Source: Lachnospiraceae bacterium UBA2864
Lineage (GTDB): Bacteria; Bacillota; Clostridia; Lachnospirales; Lachnospiraceae
DNA: 21,467 bases
Direction: 5' to 3'
Assembly: GCA_002350525.1 (NCBI GenBank)
Contig: DEFA01000008.1
Coordinates: 1 to 21,467, forward strand
Below, piece by piece: positions 21,097 to 21,467 of the stretch. A program made the position numbers and the translations under genes. Every line of letters begins with the position of its first letter. Position 1 is the first letter of the stretch. The notes under the pieces are model-generated. The model worked only from the letters and a program-made list of their open reading frames with translations. It was not told the DNA's origin and made no database searches.

Positions 21097-21467
21097 GTGG
21101 ATATTGAATTTTTGTTATTTTTACAGAAGATACGGGAGAGCGCGCCTGAGTGGTTCAATAATTTAATACAACTCATCACCGATACAGCCGGCGGTTTGCT
21201 TATTATTTTTATACCGTTAATAGTTTTCTTTTGTATTGATAAGAAAAAAGGGGAGTATATTTGGATTTCACTTTCACTTGCATCATTAATTAACGTTTTT
21301 GTTAAATGTGTATTCTGTGTTTACAGACCTTGGATACGTTCGGAATTGATAAAACCAACGGAAAAAGCAATTGAGGGTGCCGGTGATTATTCTTTCCCAA
21401 GTAGCCATACCCAGGGAAGCGCATCAGCATTCGGTTCAGTTGCATTTTTATCTAATCCTTGGCGAGA
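21097..21467 (+). CDS. PAP2 family phosphatase (partial, runs off the window)
   Basis: The frame is open to the window end for 123 codons and incomplete at its 3' end. It starts with GTG, eight bases after AGGAGGAG. The product has hydrophobic helices at about 33-50 and 57-72. Two of the three PAP2 phosphatase motifs are visible: KCVFCVYRPW (K-x6-RP) at about 72-81 and YSFPSSHTQGSASAFGS (PSGH-like, here PSSH) at about 100-116. The third motif (SR-x5-H) would lie beyond the end. These enzymes remove phosphate from lipid pyrophosphates or phosphatidate at the membrane. The long N-terminal part and PSSH variant are common in clostridial members. It is divergent from MATE. Confidence 0.88.
   Translation, partial: MDIEFLLFLQKIRESAPEWFNNLIQLITDTAGGLLIIFIPLIVFFCIDKKKGEYIWISLSLASLINVFVKCVFCVYRPWIRSELIKPTEKAIEGAGDYSFPSSHTQGSASAFGSVAFLSNPWR

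Overview
The window looks like a chromosomal segment from a low-GC Gram-positive gut or rumen anaerobe, most likely a Lachnospiraceae (Butyrivibrio/Pseudobutyrivibrio/Roseburia-like) clostridium. The basis is moderate-to-low GC content, strong purine-rich GGAGG-type ribosome binding sites, and a typical gene set: an EFR1-type flavodoxin-ferredoxin, an Fe-S aldo/keto reductase, VanZ, DUF6273, Pr6Pr, MATE and three TetR regulators. No rRNA, tRNA, CRISPR array, intact transposase or phage gene was seen. The organism call is inference; no search was run.

Layout. 1-2735: a TetR gene (minus) divergent from a two-gene operon of a DUF6796-like membrane protein and a UGT-type glycosyltransferase, followed by a decayed fragment resembling the C-terminal end of an AEC transporter. 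2751-3743: a short ATC-hydrolase-like protein and a small membrane protein, closed by a strong terminator. 4081-4770: a Phd/YefM-RelE/ParE toxin-antitoxin pair with a palindrome around its promoter. 4912-5670: a pyridoxamine-phosphate-oxidase-like flavoprotein and a nitroreductase cut off after about 53 recognisable residues. 5812-8057: a Pr6Pr membrane protein and two unrecognised genes. 8149-9291: an aldo/keto reductase with two 4Fe-4S clusters. 9402-10667: a second TetR/DUF6796-like pair, here co-directional. 10746-12026: a membrane-anchored TPR-DUF6273 protein. 12443-14582: an acyltransferase, an XRE-AbrB fusion regulator and VanZ. 14586-16811: an unrecognised membrane protein (minus), a DUF3592-like protein and an EFR1 protein. 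16812-17074: remnants of two more genes. 17122-18995: a third TetR with twin operators and a coupled PAF-acetylhydrolase-like hydrolase. 19051-21467: a GNAT acetyltransferase, a MATE exporter (minus) and a PAP2 phosphatase that runs off the end.

The recurring theme is small, self-contained TetR-controlled modules: regulator plus a membrane or enzyme effector, each with a visible palindromic operator. These probably sense small molecules or envelope stress. The best candidate for an undescribed system is the TetR/DUF6796-like module, which occurs twice about 8.6 kb apart in different orientations. One copy is translationally coupled to a glycosyltransferase. The second theme is decay: four gene fragments lie among intact genes, which suggests repeated deletion or insertion in an accessory region. 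No complete defence system or biosynthetic cluster could be demonstrated.
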